Shown here: positions 33,781 through 45,175 of the stretch, piece by piece
Numbering within the stretch: the first letter of the stretch is position 1
Layout: every line of letters begins with the position of its first letter
Source: Fallopia convolvulus
Taxonomy: Eukaryota; Streptophyta; Magnoliopsida; Caryophyllales; Polygonaceae
Direction: 5' to 3'
Assembly (NCBI GenBank): GCA_964016875.1
Contig: OZ024724.1
Coordinates: 14,674,501 to 14,738,500 of the forward strand
Length of the DNA: 64,000 nucleotides
Translations under genes and position numbers: made by a program
Notes under the pieces: model-generated
Databases searched by the model: none
What the model saw: only the letters and a program-made list of their open reading frames with translations
Told to the model about the DNA's origin: nothing

Positions 33781-34625
33781 GACTCAAAAGCTTAAATAAA
33801 ACTTTGTTTGAGTTGTTTGCGCTTTGATTCAGTTTGTTTGAGATCTACTTTGTTCTTCCATTTTTCATGTACTAAGACAAGTAGACAAGTGTGCAAAATA
33901 AGCCTTTCAACGACCCACTTCGGCTAAGGAACTTATTGTACTTACTTATCATGGATGATCCTTCCGATGCCTCTTCATGACCGAGGAGGCAGTGTCCTCG
34001 TCAACCTCTCCATTCTTGCTCTTTCCCGAGTCTGTCATTGAGAGATCTTCCTTGTAAACCACCATATTGCCTAGCTTCTGGATCATGGATGAATGCAAAT
34101 GGGTACTTTTAAGTTTATTATTTGGTTTCTCTATTCTATGTTCTTGAGACATAGAAAAGGAAACTTATTTTCAAAACTAAAACCTTAAAAAAATATAAAT
34201 TCTCAAAAAAAAATTTATAATTCTAAATAATTAAACTAAGAAAGAATTTGCTAAAAGGGCAAAAAATCATAACTATAACTTAAAACGGAGGTTAAAAAAA
34301 TTATTAAACGACACATGTCGCTTTTAGATTGGACCACACCACTCTTTTTATTAAAACAAATCTTTGACAAAATAACCATTAATTTTAAAAAATAATCTTT
34401 TATTTTTGGATATGAAAAATAGGAAGATTATTAAGATATTTTTTTGCTATATATTATACAAATATTAGGACATTTATTTTATTTTTGGATAGAATGCATA
34501 TGCTAGGTTTAGATATTATACTCATATTTTTATAAATATGTATAGTTTTAAAAAAATATCTTTACCAATATCAATTTAATCAAAATTTAAAGTATATAAA
34601 TAAATAATTCTATAATTCTGTAAAA
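33781..34625. other. AT-rich DNA with no recognised gene
   Basis: Only a 67-codon reverse-strand ORF (34152-33949) stands out and it has no recognisable domain. The right part probably belongs to the Helitron that ends at 34655. Confidence 0.4.
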
Positions 34626-34655
34626 TCCCGTGTAGGGCACGGGAACTAAGACTAG
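34626..34655 (+). mobile_element. Helitron 3' terminus
   Basis: A hairpin TCCCGTG-TAGGG-CACGGGA (34626-34644) is followed 7 bases later by CTAG (34652-34655) and then T, the classical Helitron end (stem-loop, CTRR, insertion before T). The 5' TC end was not located upstream, so element length is unknown. Confidence 0.65.
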
Positions 34656-36197
34656 TATTAACCTAATTGCGCGTGTAATCAAATCTATTTTTTTTAGTTT
34701 TTTGTTAAGTATAAAAGCCTTTTTATTTTTTTCTCGTCCCCTTATCTCCTCTGATTTTTTGCTCTCGCTAGAGAACTCCGATCTTTCTTCAATTCGCCGG
34801 CTGAATCAAACCCGCCAAATCATTGCGGCGATCATGGTGGTGATGGCGGCGCCTTGCAACGCAGAGAAACAACCGATGAAAACGATCAGATAATGTATCC
34901 ACCGCCCTATGAAGATGTCGTGTTTAACGACTTCGATGCTGGCGACAGACGATCAAAGCAAAATCTGGAAGAAATCAACTCAACTGAAAAGACTCTGGAA
35001 CTTCTCTCACCAGCTTTGCCTCATTGATTCGTCTTTCAATGTCGCGTATCAGTTGGCTTCCTCCAAAGGTTGTATCCTCCGCCCTCTTTCTAAACCCTAG
35101 CTGCCATAGAAAGGGGATTTCGTGATTTCTATATGAGATGGTTAATTGAAGTTTCTAATTCATCAATTGTTGATCTTTTTCGATATTATTTGGTGCTGGT
35201 GTTGTAGATTGGGATGCTTACATGTCACAGGTAGGGGTTATGTTGCTGGTTAATTCAATCTGATTGAGAGAATTTTCTTTAAGCTTTATGCAGATGTTTA
35301 GTTTGTTTGAACTACAATTTTTTGGTAAAATAGATAAGTGGCTTCCTTGAAGTGGGGAGGCCTCTGGTGTATCCTGTTGGATTTCTGTATGTGTATTCTG
35401 CAATTCAGTTCCTCACTGGTGGCCATGTCATGGAAATCTCAAATAATCAATTGTGAGATATATGCTTTCTATTGACTGGAAATCATAGAGATCTCAAATA
35501 ATTTCCTCTTCTTCAAAATCAATGACAATTACATATGCTTGAGAGAGTTGCTAGTATCATTACATGACTTATACACACATATATATGTCTAGGCTTCTTC
35601 TTTGATTCATGTGAATGATTGGCCTTCATATCTTTTCAAAATAGATTCACTTGTGTTGGCTGATGCAATTTCAATTCTTTCGCTCGTTTTGCATGTTTAG
35701 ACCTACACTATTCTCATCTTTGATTTTGCAATGTCAAAATAGATTCACTTGTGTTGGCTGATGCAATGTCAAAATAGATTCACTTGCATTTTTACTTTGT
35801 GTTAAAACTTAAAAGTAATAAATCCTATCTTTTGATAGTGGTTTGCATTTGATTGATTCTCTCATGCTGCTATATTTTCCTTATTATTTGTTTCTGATGT
35901 GTTCCTTCTATTTATGCATTGTAAATTCAGTTTAAGCAGCTTATGGAATCAGTTTCTGTTGAGAATTGTTGATGACAATAAACTTGCAAAGATCGACAGA
36001 TGTTCCAGATTCAGGTTTGCCTTGTGATCTTCTGAGGTCAGATCCCTGTAAGTTGCTTGATGAAATTCCATCATCTAAGATCAGTTGAGTTTGTGTTAGG
36101 TGGTGGGCAAAGTGGATAATTTCAAGCTGCCATGGCTTAGTTACACTGTCTTTAGAAAGCCATGTTATTGCACATTTGTAAGGAAATGCATCATCTA
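34656..36197. other. intergenic stretch, possible dead gene fragments
   Basis: 34740-35100 is somewhat GC-richer with short open frames on the + strand, but no family was recognised. The rest looks like intronic or intergenic DNA, with a small internal repeat (AAAATAGATTCACTTG at about 35638, 35736 and 35770). Confidence 0.35.
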
Positions 36198-36356
36198 CAA
36201 GCAGAAGTTCGAGGACGCCATTGACGCTTCTATCCAGTGGCTTGACAACAACAGCTGGCTGAGGCTGATGAATTCGAAGACAAAATGAAGGAGCTTGAGA
36301 GCATTTGCAACCCAATCATTGCTAAGATGTACCAAGGTGCTGGTGGTGACAACTAG
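36198..36356 (+). pseudogene. HSP70 C-terminal pseudogene fragment
   Basis: KQKFEDAIDASIQWLDNN and then, after a one-base frame change near 36248, QLAEADEFEDKMKELES and CNPIIAKMYQGAGGDN followed by TAG. This is the lid end of a cytosolic-type HSP70 chaperone. The nucleotide-binding domain and most of the substrate domain are absent, so it is a scrap, perhaps from a retrocopy or transposon capture. Confidence 0.8.
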
Positions 36357-37159
36357 TAACTTAGACTCCTATTGCAAAGGCTCACATCCCTCTGCATCAG
36401 ATGATGGTAGCATTTTCTACCCAACTGAATTTAGTTACTTTCAGGTCAAAAAACAACCTCGTTTCTCAATAAGCTGATCATCTCAGAAAATCTAATCTAA
36501 GCAAAAACAAAGAGCCTCTTTCAAGGTTCTCCCACTGTTTTGTCTCCATTTGGATTAGTTTACCAAATGGGCAAGTAATTAATCCTTGGCTAAAACTTTG
36601 GTGTATTTCTTGGCTCTATTGTTCTTGCCAAGTGATGTGTTTATGTAAAGTGTATAACTTACATTTCCTATTTGTGGGCTGTGTGTATAAAAAGGGAGGC
36701 TCCTTGTAATCTGTTTGTCAATAAATTGGTTTTAGTGATGTTTAGTTAATCATATAAATTTTCATTATATAGGGACCATTATACTTTGAACGAGGTAGGG
36801 ATGGAAATATCACTAAATTTAAGCATTTGGGCATATATTATATTGTGGCTTTTCAATAAGGTTCTTAAATCATATTTGTGATCCTAACTAACTTTATGTC
36901 ATAAGGAAGGGGATGCTTTCTTTCTTTCCTGCAAATGGTTTTTTTAGAAGAATGTTGTTTACTGAAAGTGCTTTTACTGTACTATCCAAACTAAATCAAA
37001 AGCAAACTAAAACCAAGAACCTGGATACTAAAATTACTTGTGTGTCAAATTTACTCAACCAAAGGGGTGGGGTAAAAAGAAAGGGGCTAAGAAAAATGTG
37101 GTTAATTTATGCTTACTTTTGACCTTGTGTATCAAGTTTAGTCAACCAAAGGGGCGGGT
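36357..37159. other. intergenic DNA after the HSP70 scrap
   Basis: Possibly includes HSP70-derived 3' UTR (AATAAA at about 36721). A diverged direct repeat (TACTCAACCAAAGGGG at about 37051 and TAGTCAACCAAAGGGG at about 37139) lies next to the following repeat field. No gene seen. Confidence 0.4.
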
Positions 37160-38520
37160 TAAACAAGGTTGTTTAAAAAATATGTGATGACAATTTTTTT
37201 ATGAAAGTTGTTTGTCATTAAGGCCTTTTTTATGACAAATAAATCAATGTCATAAAAGTCGTTTGATGACACTTGTTTGTCATCAAACAAATCAATCGAA
37301 CCGTCATCAAGTAGCGATGACAGTTGATGACAATCGAATCGTCATCAACTAGCGATTACAATTGATGACAATCGAACCGTCATCAAATAACGATAACAAT
37401 TAATGACAATTGAACCGTCATCACTAGGGATGACCTTTGTGATTACAAAATCGAACCGTCATCACTAGGGATGACAATTGATGACAATTGAACCGTCATC
37501 AAATAACGATGACAATCGAACCGTCATCAAGTAGGGATAACAATTGATGACAATCGAACCGTCATCAAGTAGGGATGACATTTGTGTTGACAATCGAACC
37601 GTCATCAAGTAGAGATGCATTTATGATGAGAATCGAACCGTCATCAAGTAGAGATGACATTTATGATGATAGTTGATGACAATCAAACCGTCATCAAGTA
37701 GTGATGACAGTAATGATAATGATGACACATATTTAATGACGCTTAAGTGATGACAGTTTGATGACACGTGTTTGCCATTAAGGCCCTTTTGATGACAAAT
37801 TAATCGAACCGTCATCAAGTAGAGATGATAGTTGATGACAATCCAACCGTCATCAAGTAACGATGACAAGTGATGACAGTTGATGACTGTTCAAACAGTG
37901 TGATGACTGTTGTTTTTATATGGGTGAATGTCTTTGATGATACTTTTTGTTATCAAAAAGTTGTCATCAAGACATTTTGATGACACTTTTTGCCTTTTAT
38001 TATACTTTTTGTCATCAAAAAATTGTGATGACGGTAAAATAAATTGTGATGACGGTTGTTTTATGTGGTTGAATGTATTTGATGATACTTTTTGTCATCA
38101 AAAAGTGTCATTAAGACATTTTGATGACACTTTTTACCTTTTATTACACTTTTTGTCATCAAAAATTTGTGATGACGATGAAAAAAATTGTGATGACGTG
38201 GGATGACATTTTTTTTATGTGGTTGAATGCCTTTAATGATACTTTTTGTCATCAAAAAATGTAATCAAGATATTTTGATGACACTTTTTTACCTTTTATT
38301 ACACTTTTTGTCATCAAAAAATTGTGATGACAATGAAATAAATTGTGATGACGGTGAAAAAATTGTGATGACAGTTTTGAAAATGACGAAAGTGATGATT
38401 GTGATGATGGTCAACGCCGGTCAACGGCCGGTCAATGCCGGTCAACGGGCGAGTCAATGGCCGGTCAACGGGCGAGTAAACCCGGTCAACGACCGAGTCA
38501 CCTCGGTGGGAGTGGGGTGA
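37160..38520. repeat. TGATGAC/GTCATCA repeat field, three blocks
   Basis: Block A (about 37260-37880) is many copies of a short unit with ATGACAATCGAACCGTCATC, so each unit is itself an imperfect dyad. Block B (37910-38360) is three copies of a roughly 145-154 bp unit (GAATG landmark at 37926, 38071 and 38225) containing TTTTTGTCATCAAAAA. Block C (38400-38510) is GC-rich CCGGTCAAC repeats. Such TGATGAC/GTCATCA and TTTTTGTCATC motifs resemble CACTA-element subterminal regions, but no CACTA terminus was found, so the class is unsettled. Confidence 0.75.
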
Positions 38521-38891
38521 GGGATGGGTGATGGATTTTTTTGCTATTTACCTAATTTTCACACTCTCCTTAATATCCACCTAATTAGCCTCCATTTTTT
38601 TGCTAATTATTTAAATCATCCATAAACTAATAAAATCTTTCTAAAACAAACTATGTCTTAGGATAAGAACGTCATTAATATACAAATATTTGTTACGTAC
38701 ATAGTAAAAATATCGACCTCATTTCTAACATCATACAATCATCCCTCTAATCAATTAAATTTCAATCCTAATTTTCTACCAAAAAAAAAAAAAAAATTTC
38801 AATCCTAATTTATAAATCGGGGGGATAATAAACGCATACACGTCCCAAGCACAAAGCCACGTCGTTTGATAAAAGTCTCTCCTGGTTTGAC

Positions 38892-38899
38892 TATAAATA
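38892..38899 (+). promoter_or_regulatory. TATA box of the GSTT gene
   Basis: TATAAATA lies 83 bp upstream of the GSTT start codon at a normal distance for a short 5' leader. 38521-38891 upstream is AT-rich with no gene. Confidence 0.6.
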
Positions 38900-38974
38900 T
38901 AGGGAAACGGGAAACACGCAAATCCAAACTCCATTTCTCCCAGCAAAGTCCCACATTCAACGAAAGTGAAAGAG

Positions 38975-40303
38975 ATGGCAACTCTGAAGGTGTACGCCGA
39001 TCGCATCTCTCAACCGAGTCGCGCGGTTATCCTGTTCTGCAAGTAACCTTCCCTCTCTCTGAGATTCAAATTCCAATTCTCTGCATTCGCAAATTCCTAA
39101 CTTCTGCTTCTTAGCTTGCATTTGTTAGTATTGATCACTAAAATCCGATCCAATATGTAAATCGTGTAATTGTGATCGTCATGCTCTGATTCAGGGTTAG
39201 TGGAGTTGATTTCGAGGAAGTTCCGATCGATCTGTTTAAGGCAGAGCATCGTACCCCTGACTTTGAAGGTCATCGATCAATTCACCATTTTAAGTTTAAA
39301 CCTCTTCTGCCTGTCGGAGAAGATTTGTTTCAATCTGATTCTGATTTGTGACAAATTCTTCCATTTCTTATCAGCGGTGAATCCCTTGAAGCTTGTTCCA
39401 GCCATATCTCATGGGGAATTTAACCTCAGCGAGAGGTATTTGTACAATGCTTGATCTGATTGATTCACCAATAATTTACAAATTTAAGAAGACTGATTTC
39501 ATTCACGCTATGATTCATATTTGCACAGCCACGCAATTCTCTCGTACATTGCTTCAGCATTCCCTGGTGTTGCAGAACACTGGTGAGCAAATCCATCTGC
39601 ATTTTCACTTAACTTCACATATTACATATGCATCATTGGATTGTATGTAATGTGTTAACTTTTATATTAAATTGATGGTTGAAAGGTACCCTGCTGATCT
39701 CCAGAAGAGGGCTAAACTCCACGCCTTGTTAGATTGGCATCACACCAACCTACGCCGTGGTGCAAGTAAGTGATCGATTTTTAATTAGTTAGCCGTGCAA
39801 GTGGAAATTTCTTAATCAAGGAAGAAAATGATGGATGATGTTTGTGTTTGTGTACGATCGATCAGTGGGATACCTGTTGCACACTGTGCTTGCTCCAATA
39901 TTCCAGACCCCAGAAAACCCGATAGGCAAGGCCGAGTGCGAGAAGAAATTGCTCTCATCGTTCTCGGCCATGGAGAGCATCTGGCTTCAGGGAAAGGGCG
40001 ACTTCTTGCTTGGCAGCGACCACCCTTCCATTGCCGACCTTAGCCTTGTCTCCGAAATCATGCAATTGCAGGTACATATATTTCGTATGAGATTGATCGA
40101 GTGATGTTGTTCAATGTACATTAATTTTGTCTTGGTAGATGTTGGATGACAAGGAGCTAGCGCGCTTGCTGGGGCCATACAAGAAGGTTCAGAAATGGAT
40201 AGAGGATGTTAAGAGCGCGACAAAGCCTCATTTCGACGAGGTTCATGAGAAACTATTCAAGGTTATTGCTATGAACAAGGGTGCAAACGGTTCCGCCGAG
40301 TAA
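38975..40303 (+). CDS. GSTT1: theta-class glutathione S-transferase, seven exons
   Basis: Conjugates glutathione to electrophiles and reduces organic hydroperoxides. Exons: 38975-39042, 39195-39268, 39375-39435, 39529-39582, 39686-39765, 39866-40071, 40139-40303, summing to 708 bp (235 residues). The N-terminal thioredoxin fold has LKVYADRISQPSRAV with the theta-class catalytic Ser, NPLKLVPAI with the cis-Pro, and SESHAIL for glutathione binding. The helical C-terminal domain has DWHHTNLRRG and PSIADLSLVSEIMQLQ. All introns are GT-AG and in frame. It ends ANGSAE and lacks the C-terminal SKL-like peroxisome signal seen in some plant theta enzymes, so a cytosolic location is inferred. The symbol follows similarity to plant GSTT proteins. 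Confidence 0.95.
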
Positions 40304-42458
40304 CCAACGAAATTCCTTGGCTCATATGCAAGAGGCAATATGTTTTGATTTTGTGCATCTTAGTTTAATTTGTTGATGTTGCTGGGTTTGTTACGTGCAT
40401 CTTGCTTTATCTTTGTTTTCCTTATGCTTCATGTTTAATGAGGTTAATTAATGATCGATGTATTTTTTTACATGATCTAGATTGTTTTTACAAACTAGCA
40501 TGTTTTTTTATTTTATTTGATCTCTACAATTTCAATACAGTTAAAAACTTCTTTATAAGCTTATTGAAATAATTATATTGCTTGCACATATATTCACCTA
40601 CTTTGACACTAAGATATATGCGTCGCCTCTTGATAATATATGTTAGTTTGTAAGAATAATTATTTCATCTAACTAAGATATATCACTTAGCATGAGCCTT
40701 AAAAGCCAACAAGGTCAATCATCCGGCTAGATTGGAACTGACTCTAATACGTATGATAAAATCTAATGGGCCAACCAATGGGGTGTATGTTAGTTCATGC
40801 GCTCAACCGCGATAAGTCTAATCGAATTCTATCTAAAACCAATTATAGCCTACCAACTTACTTATATAGTAGGCTTTATTGTATCCATGATTAGAGGTGG
40901 AAAGCTTATTTTCACAAATTTTAATCATACTAAAATGAAAAGCTTTACCTGGAATTATATCCTCAAATGGAAGCAAAAATATGCTAAAAAGGACTATAGA
41001 AGGACTACAAAATTAAAGCACACCAGAAGTTCAATGAACAATTGCACAAGAATCTAACATTTCCCATTTTCTAACCCCCATCTAAAGAGTGGATCTAAAG
41101 ATTCTAAACATAAGAATATTGTGATGCTCTATGGAACATTTTTGGTCTCCATTCTCTATTTTGACATTATTCCATTCAACGCTACAAAAATCACCAACTA
41201 TCTCATGTTTTTTTTTTTTTTTAATCATGGCACGTTGTGGAAGTGTCATGGGAACTATCTCTTCCTATATAAATGGAATAATCTTTGTTTAATAAGATAA
41301 AAAAAAGTTCCAAATCTTTCGACCAAAACTAAAAAAAAAAAGTTCCAAATCTCGTGTAGTATCAGAGTCAAGGTCCCCTTATTTCCCAAATACTAACACT
41401 ATCGCCACCACCAACCGTGTCGAACTTCACCAACAACACAACCAATCACATCACTATGAGATTTGCCTAGGACGACTCAATCCTCTCTCACTCCGGTGGT
41501 GCGAATCTCTCGGCCACAAACCTTACTTATGAGCCTGTTTTCTAATATACATTCATACTTGTGCACACTTTCAGCGAACTAAGCCTATTTTCCAATTTTT
41601 ACCCATATGTCCTAAGGGTAATCGAATTCCAAAGGGGCATTTATCAGGTCCGAAAACTTTCGCTCTCTAATTTTATAGTTGCTTGATTGTTCTTGATGCT
41701 GTATTTAGGCTATCGAGCTTGCCAGTTACCCTACATTTAATCTCGATTCAGCTTGTACGTCTGCAAACCTCGCCTTTTCTTCGCTTCTCCCTCACTAATT
41801 ATGATAGTATATGCCACAGCCCTGTGGCTTCTAGGTTTAGCTGAAATGATTTGGGTATGCAATGGGATTATCGAATAGAGAGGAAGGGTGTATTGTATCA
41901 TGGCGGTATCTGGAATTTCACCTGATTGTATCCTGGGTAACCAGAATTTTCATCGGTTAACAAGTATTGTGTTAACATTCTACGTACGGAGTTAGTAGTG
42001 CTGATTTGCTCCATTTTTCATGACATTAATAAATTTTCATGTATTTCAATTGGTTTTCTACTGAAATTTTATTGGACTTTGTGAGTTGTGGCTCTTTTCT
42101 GGATTGGTTTACATGGCACGGTGATGAAACTTGAACCAAGTATTATACTCAGTATAGATACTATTTATGAGTATTGAGACCCTACCTGTTTGGCATCCAT
42201 CTTTCTATGGATTTAATTGTATTGCAAAAATGTGGTATTTGTTTATTTAATGTGCATTTGTGTAGTTTGGCTTGGCTAGTGTTTCAATGCCTAGGATATT
42301 GCTTGCTAGTTTCTTGGTTTAATGGAATTAATCAAGTGATAGGTATACTGTAAAGATACATTGGCTTTGGAATTTTGCTATTGCTGTTGGCTTTATAGGA
42401 GAAATGACTTCGGCAGTGTTTATAATTTTTTTTTTTAATAGGTAGTGCAATTGTAGCA
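40304..42458. other. intergenic DNA and probable serine racemase 5' leader
   Basis: No gene recognised. Reverse-strand or forward ORFs are short. TTTTTTTTAATAG|G at about 42440, just upstream of the serine racemase ATG, looks like a 3' splice site, so a 5'-UTR intron is likely, with an upstream leader somewhere after about 41400. Confidence 0.45.
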
Positions 42459-44629
42459 ATGGATGGACCTGACAAGTATGCTGCTGATATATCCTCAATA
42501 AAGGAAGCATGGAATCGAATCAAACCAGTTGTTCACAGAACTCCTGTCTTATCCTCAAAAACCATCGACTCAATGGCTGGGAGTGGGAGAAACCTGCTGT
42601 TCAAATGTGAATGTTTTCAGAAAGGGTGAGGGCGAGTTAGGCCCTTAAATGGGTAAAAAAGATATGTTTAGGGCTCTTAATTATTCTATGGTGGTCTAAT
42701 TGTAATTTTAATTAAAATTAATCTTAGCTTCAGCAATTAAAGAAGGCTTGTCTTGTATGCTACAGTGGAGCTTTCAAATTCAGAGGTGCTTCAAATGCTG
42801 TACTTTCACTCAGTGAAGAGAAGGCAGAGAAAGGTGTTTTAACTCATAGCAGGTGTTTTTTCCTGTGCTCTTTGTCGTTTTTTTATTCAGCAGTATCTCA
42901 GTTACTTCAATTTATATCTGATATTTATCACTTCGAAGATATGTGAATTTAAGAAATTATTCACCTCATATCACAACATTCATCAAAGCAGTGATTATTA
43001 CTATTTTCATACATTTTGAGCTTGAATATGTTATGCAGTATTAACAATGTACTCTTTTTTAATGTCTTGGTTCAATAACATTGCTCATGTGCAAAACATA
43101 GTGGGAACCATGCTGCAGCATTGTCTTTGGCTGCAAACCTTCGAGGAATCCCAGCATACATAATTATTCCAAAAAATGCTCCAAAATGCAAAGTTCAGAA
43201 TGTTTTGCGTTATGGTGGAAAGGTTATCGAGTGTGAACCCACCATGCAATCAAGAGAGAGTACTGCTGCCAAGGTTTTGCAGGAAACTGGTGCTGTTCTT
43301 ATTCACCCATACAATGACAGACGTGTCATAAGGTACTCCATGCAACTTCTGTCTAGAAACATTTTATTCAGCTTTATCAAAATTGATTTTTAGTAAGTTT
43401 GGCCATTTCTGAATACTTAATTGCACTTGTGAGTGGTTCCCTCTTTGAATCACACATAAGCGTCTTCCTTATTTTATTGCCAATAGAATAAGTTCAATGG
43501 TTTCCTCAAGCTTTTTTATTTTGGTATTGTAGTGGACAAGGGACTATAGCACTGGAGCTGTTGGAGGAGCACCCTGAAGTTGACACAATCATAGTTCCAA
43601 TAAGCGGTTTGTTGTTTTAAGCCAAGCTTTTATATGTAGGCTTAGGGCCCGTTTTGTATCCATATTAGGATATCAAAAATGGGTATGGATATGTTAAGGA
43701 CCACTCAGAGTAGAATCTCCAAAGAGGAATTTATGCATGAAAAGGCTTTTTATTTCATAATCTGAATGCCTTTTTACTGACTCTAGCTATGACTTTATAT
43801 AATCAGCCACTAATATATAATTAGGAAATGATAGATAATAAGATAAGCTACCCTAACAATTAGGGATTTATTTCCTTATACACAAAATAATAGACAAAAT
43901 AATAGACTAATTGATACTAATTGATTACTGAATTTTAGGCAAGTTTTCAATGACTTTTCTTAGTTGGAAGTGTATCGGGATATTACTGTTTTCTTGCACA
44001 GTACTTCATTTTGCATTAGTATATTTTCAAATTTCACTTACAAATTTTCAATAACTTTGTAGGTGGTGGACTGATATCCGGGGTGTCACTAGCTGCCAAG
44101 TCAATAAATCCAGCCATACGGGTTTTGGCTGCTGAGCCAAGAGGAGCTAATGATGCAGCTCTATCTAAAGAGGCAGGGAAAATCATAACACTTCCAGAGA
44201 CGAACACAATTGCTGATGGGCTAAGAGCATCCCTGGGAGATCTTACTTGGTGAAAACTGCTTCTTCTTTTTTTCCCATTAACTGCTCGTTTGGCTAAACT
44301 TTTGAATGAATCAAGAATTGTAGGAGTAAATCTTAAGACTTGAGATTGTCATGTTGCTCAGTATATGCTGAACATGTCAATTGAACAGGCCAATCGTACG
44401 TGATTTTGTGGATGGTATCATAGTTGTGGAAGACAAGGAGATTGTAGAAGCAATGAGGCTTTGCTACGAGATTGTCAAGGTTGCGGTAGAGCCTAGTGGA
44501 GCCATTGGACTAGCTGCTGTCTTGTCTGAGACCTTTCAGAGAAACCCAGCATGGAAGGACTGCAAAAACATAGCAATCGTTGTCTCAGGAGGTAACGTCG
44601 ATCTGGGTGTGCTTTGGGAATCCTTTTGA
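42459..44629 (+). CDS. SR: serine racemase, PLP-dependent fold type II, six exons
   Basis: Interconverts L- and D-serine and can also dehydrate serine to pyruvate. Exons: 42459-42625, 42766-42852, 43102-43332, 43533-43606, 44063-44249, 44389-44629, giving 987 bp (328 residues), normal for plants. Motifs: KGGAFKFRGA with the PLP lysine at residue 60, SSGNHAAALS, and the phosphate-binding loop ISGGGLISG. NTIADGLRASLGDLTWP, VEPSGAIGLAA and VSGGNVDLG follow. Several exons join within Ser or Gly codons. The start is the first ATG after a likely 5'-UTR splice site. A threonine dehydratase is the alternative, but the regulatory domain is absent and length fits serine racemase. Confidence 0.95.
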
Positions 44630-45175
44630 ATTACTTGTGTATGGATTCTCTTACATTTGCCTCTGATACAATGGATACATGGTTTTGTCACCAATGCAAA
44701 TGCTGAAATTTGCACATTGCCTTTATTGGAACAATAAGAATTACTTGTGTATGGATTCTTTTCATGGTCCAGAAGTTTATCTATGTGAAAAATAAAATGC
44801 AGGCGAAACACATTTCCAAATGCCGCGCACACAGTTGAATTTTTTTGAAACATCTCACTACGTGAAATTAATTCAAACGCATTAGAGAACAAGGCGAAAC
44901 ACATTTTTGGAAAGTGCTTTGAACCCAAACGCTGTACAGAAACAGTTGAGAAATTTTCTTAGAAACTCGGCAAAATTTTGGAAACATCCCAGTATCTCAC
45001 TACAGAGAACCAGTATGTCAGAGAACACCAGCAACTCATTCTTAGAGACAAGAAACAATGACAGCTATGAAAAAAAAATCCTACTTCAACCATTACCACC
45101 AATCCACACCCAATTGCCAGCAACTTATGTATACATTTGACAAGCAGTCAATCAATCAAGGCCACTCTCATTCAT
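44630..45175. other. intergenic DNA between serine racemase and beta-tubulin 3' ends
   Basis: The two genes converge. A short direct repeat (ATTACTTGTGTATGGATTCT at about 44630 and 44731) and a second (GCGAAACACATTT at 44801 and 44893) are present. No gene. Confidence 0.5.

Noticed and set aside
33949..34152. 67-codon reverse ORF as a small gene
   Set aside because: No domain, no splice partners and no relation to neighbours was found; support is too weak.
37621..38255. ORFs in the TGATGAC repeat field
   Set aside because: They are readings of the repeats and have no domain or start context.
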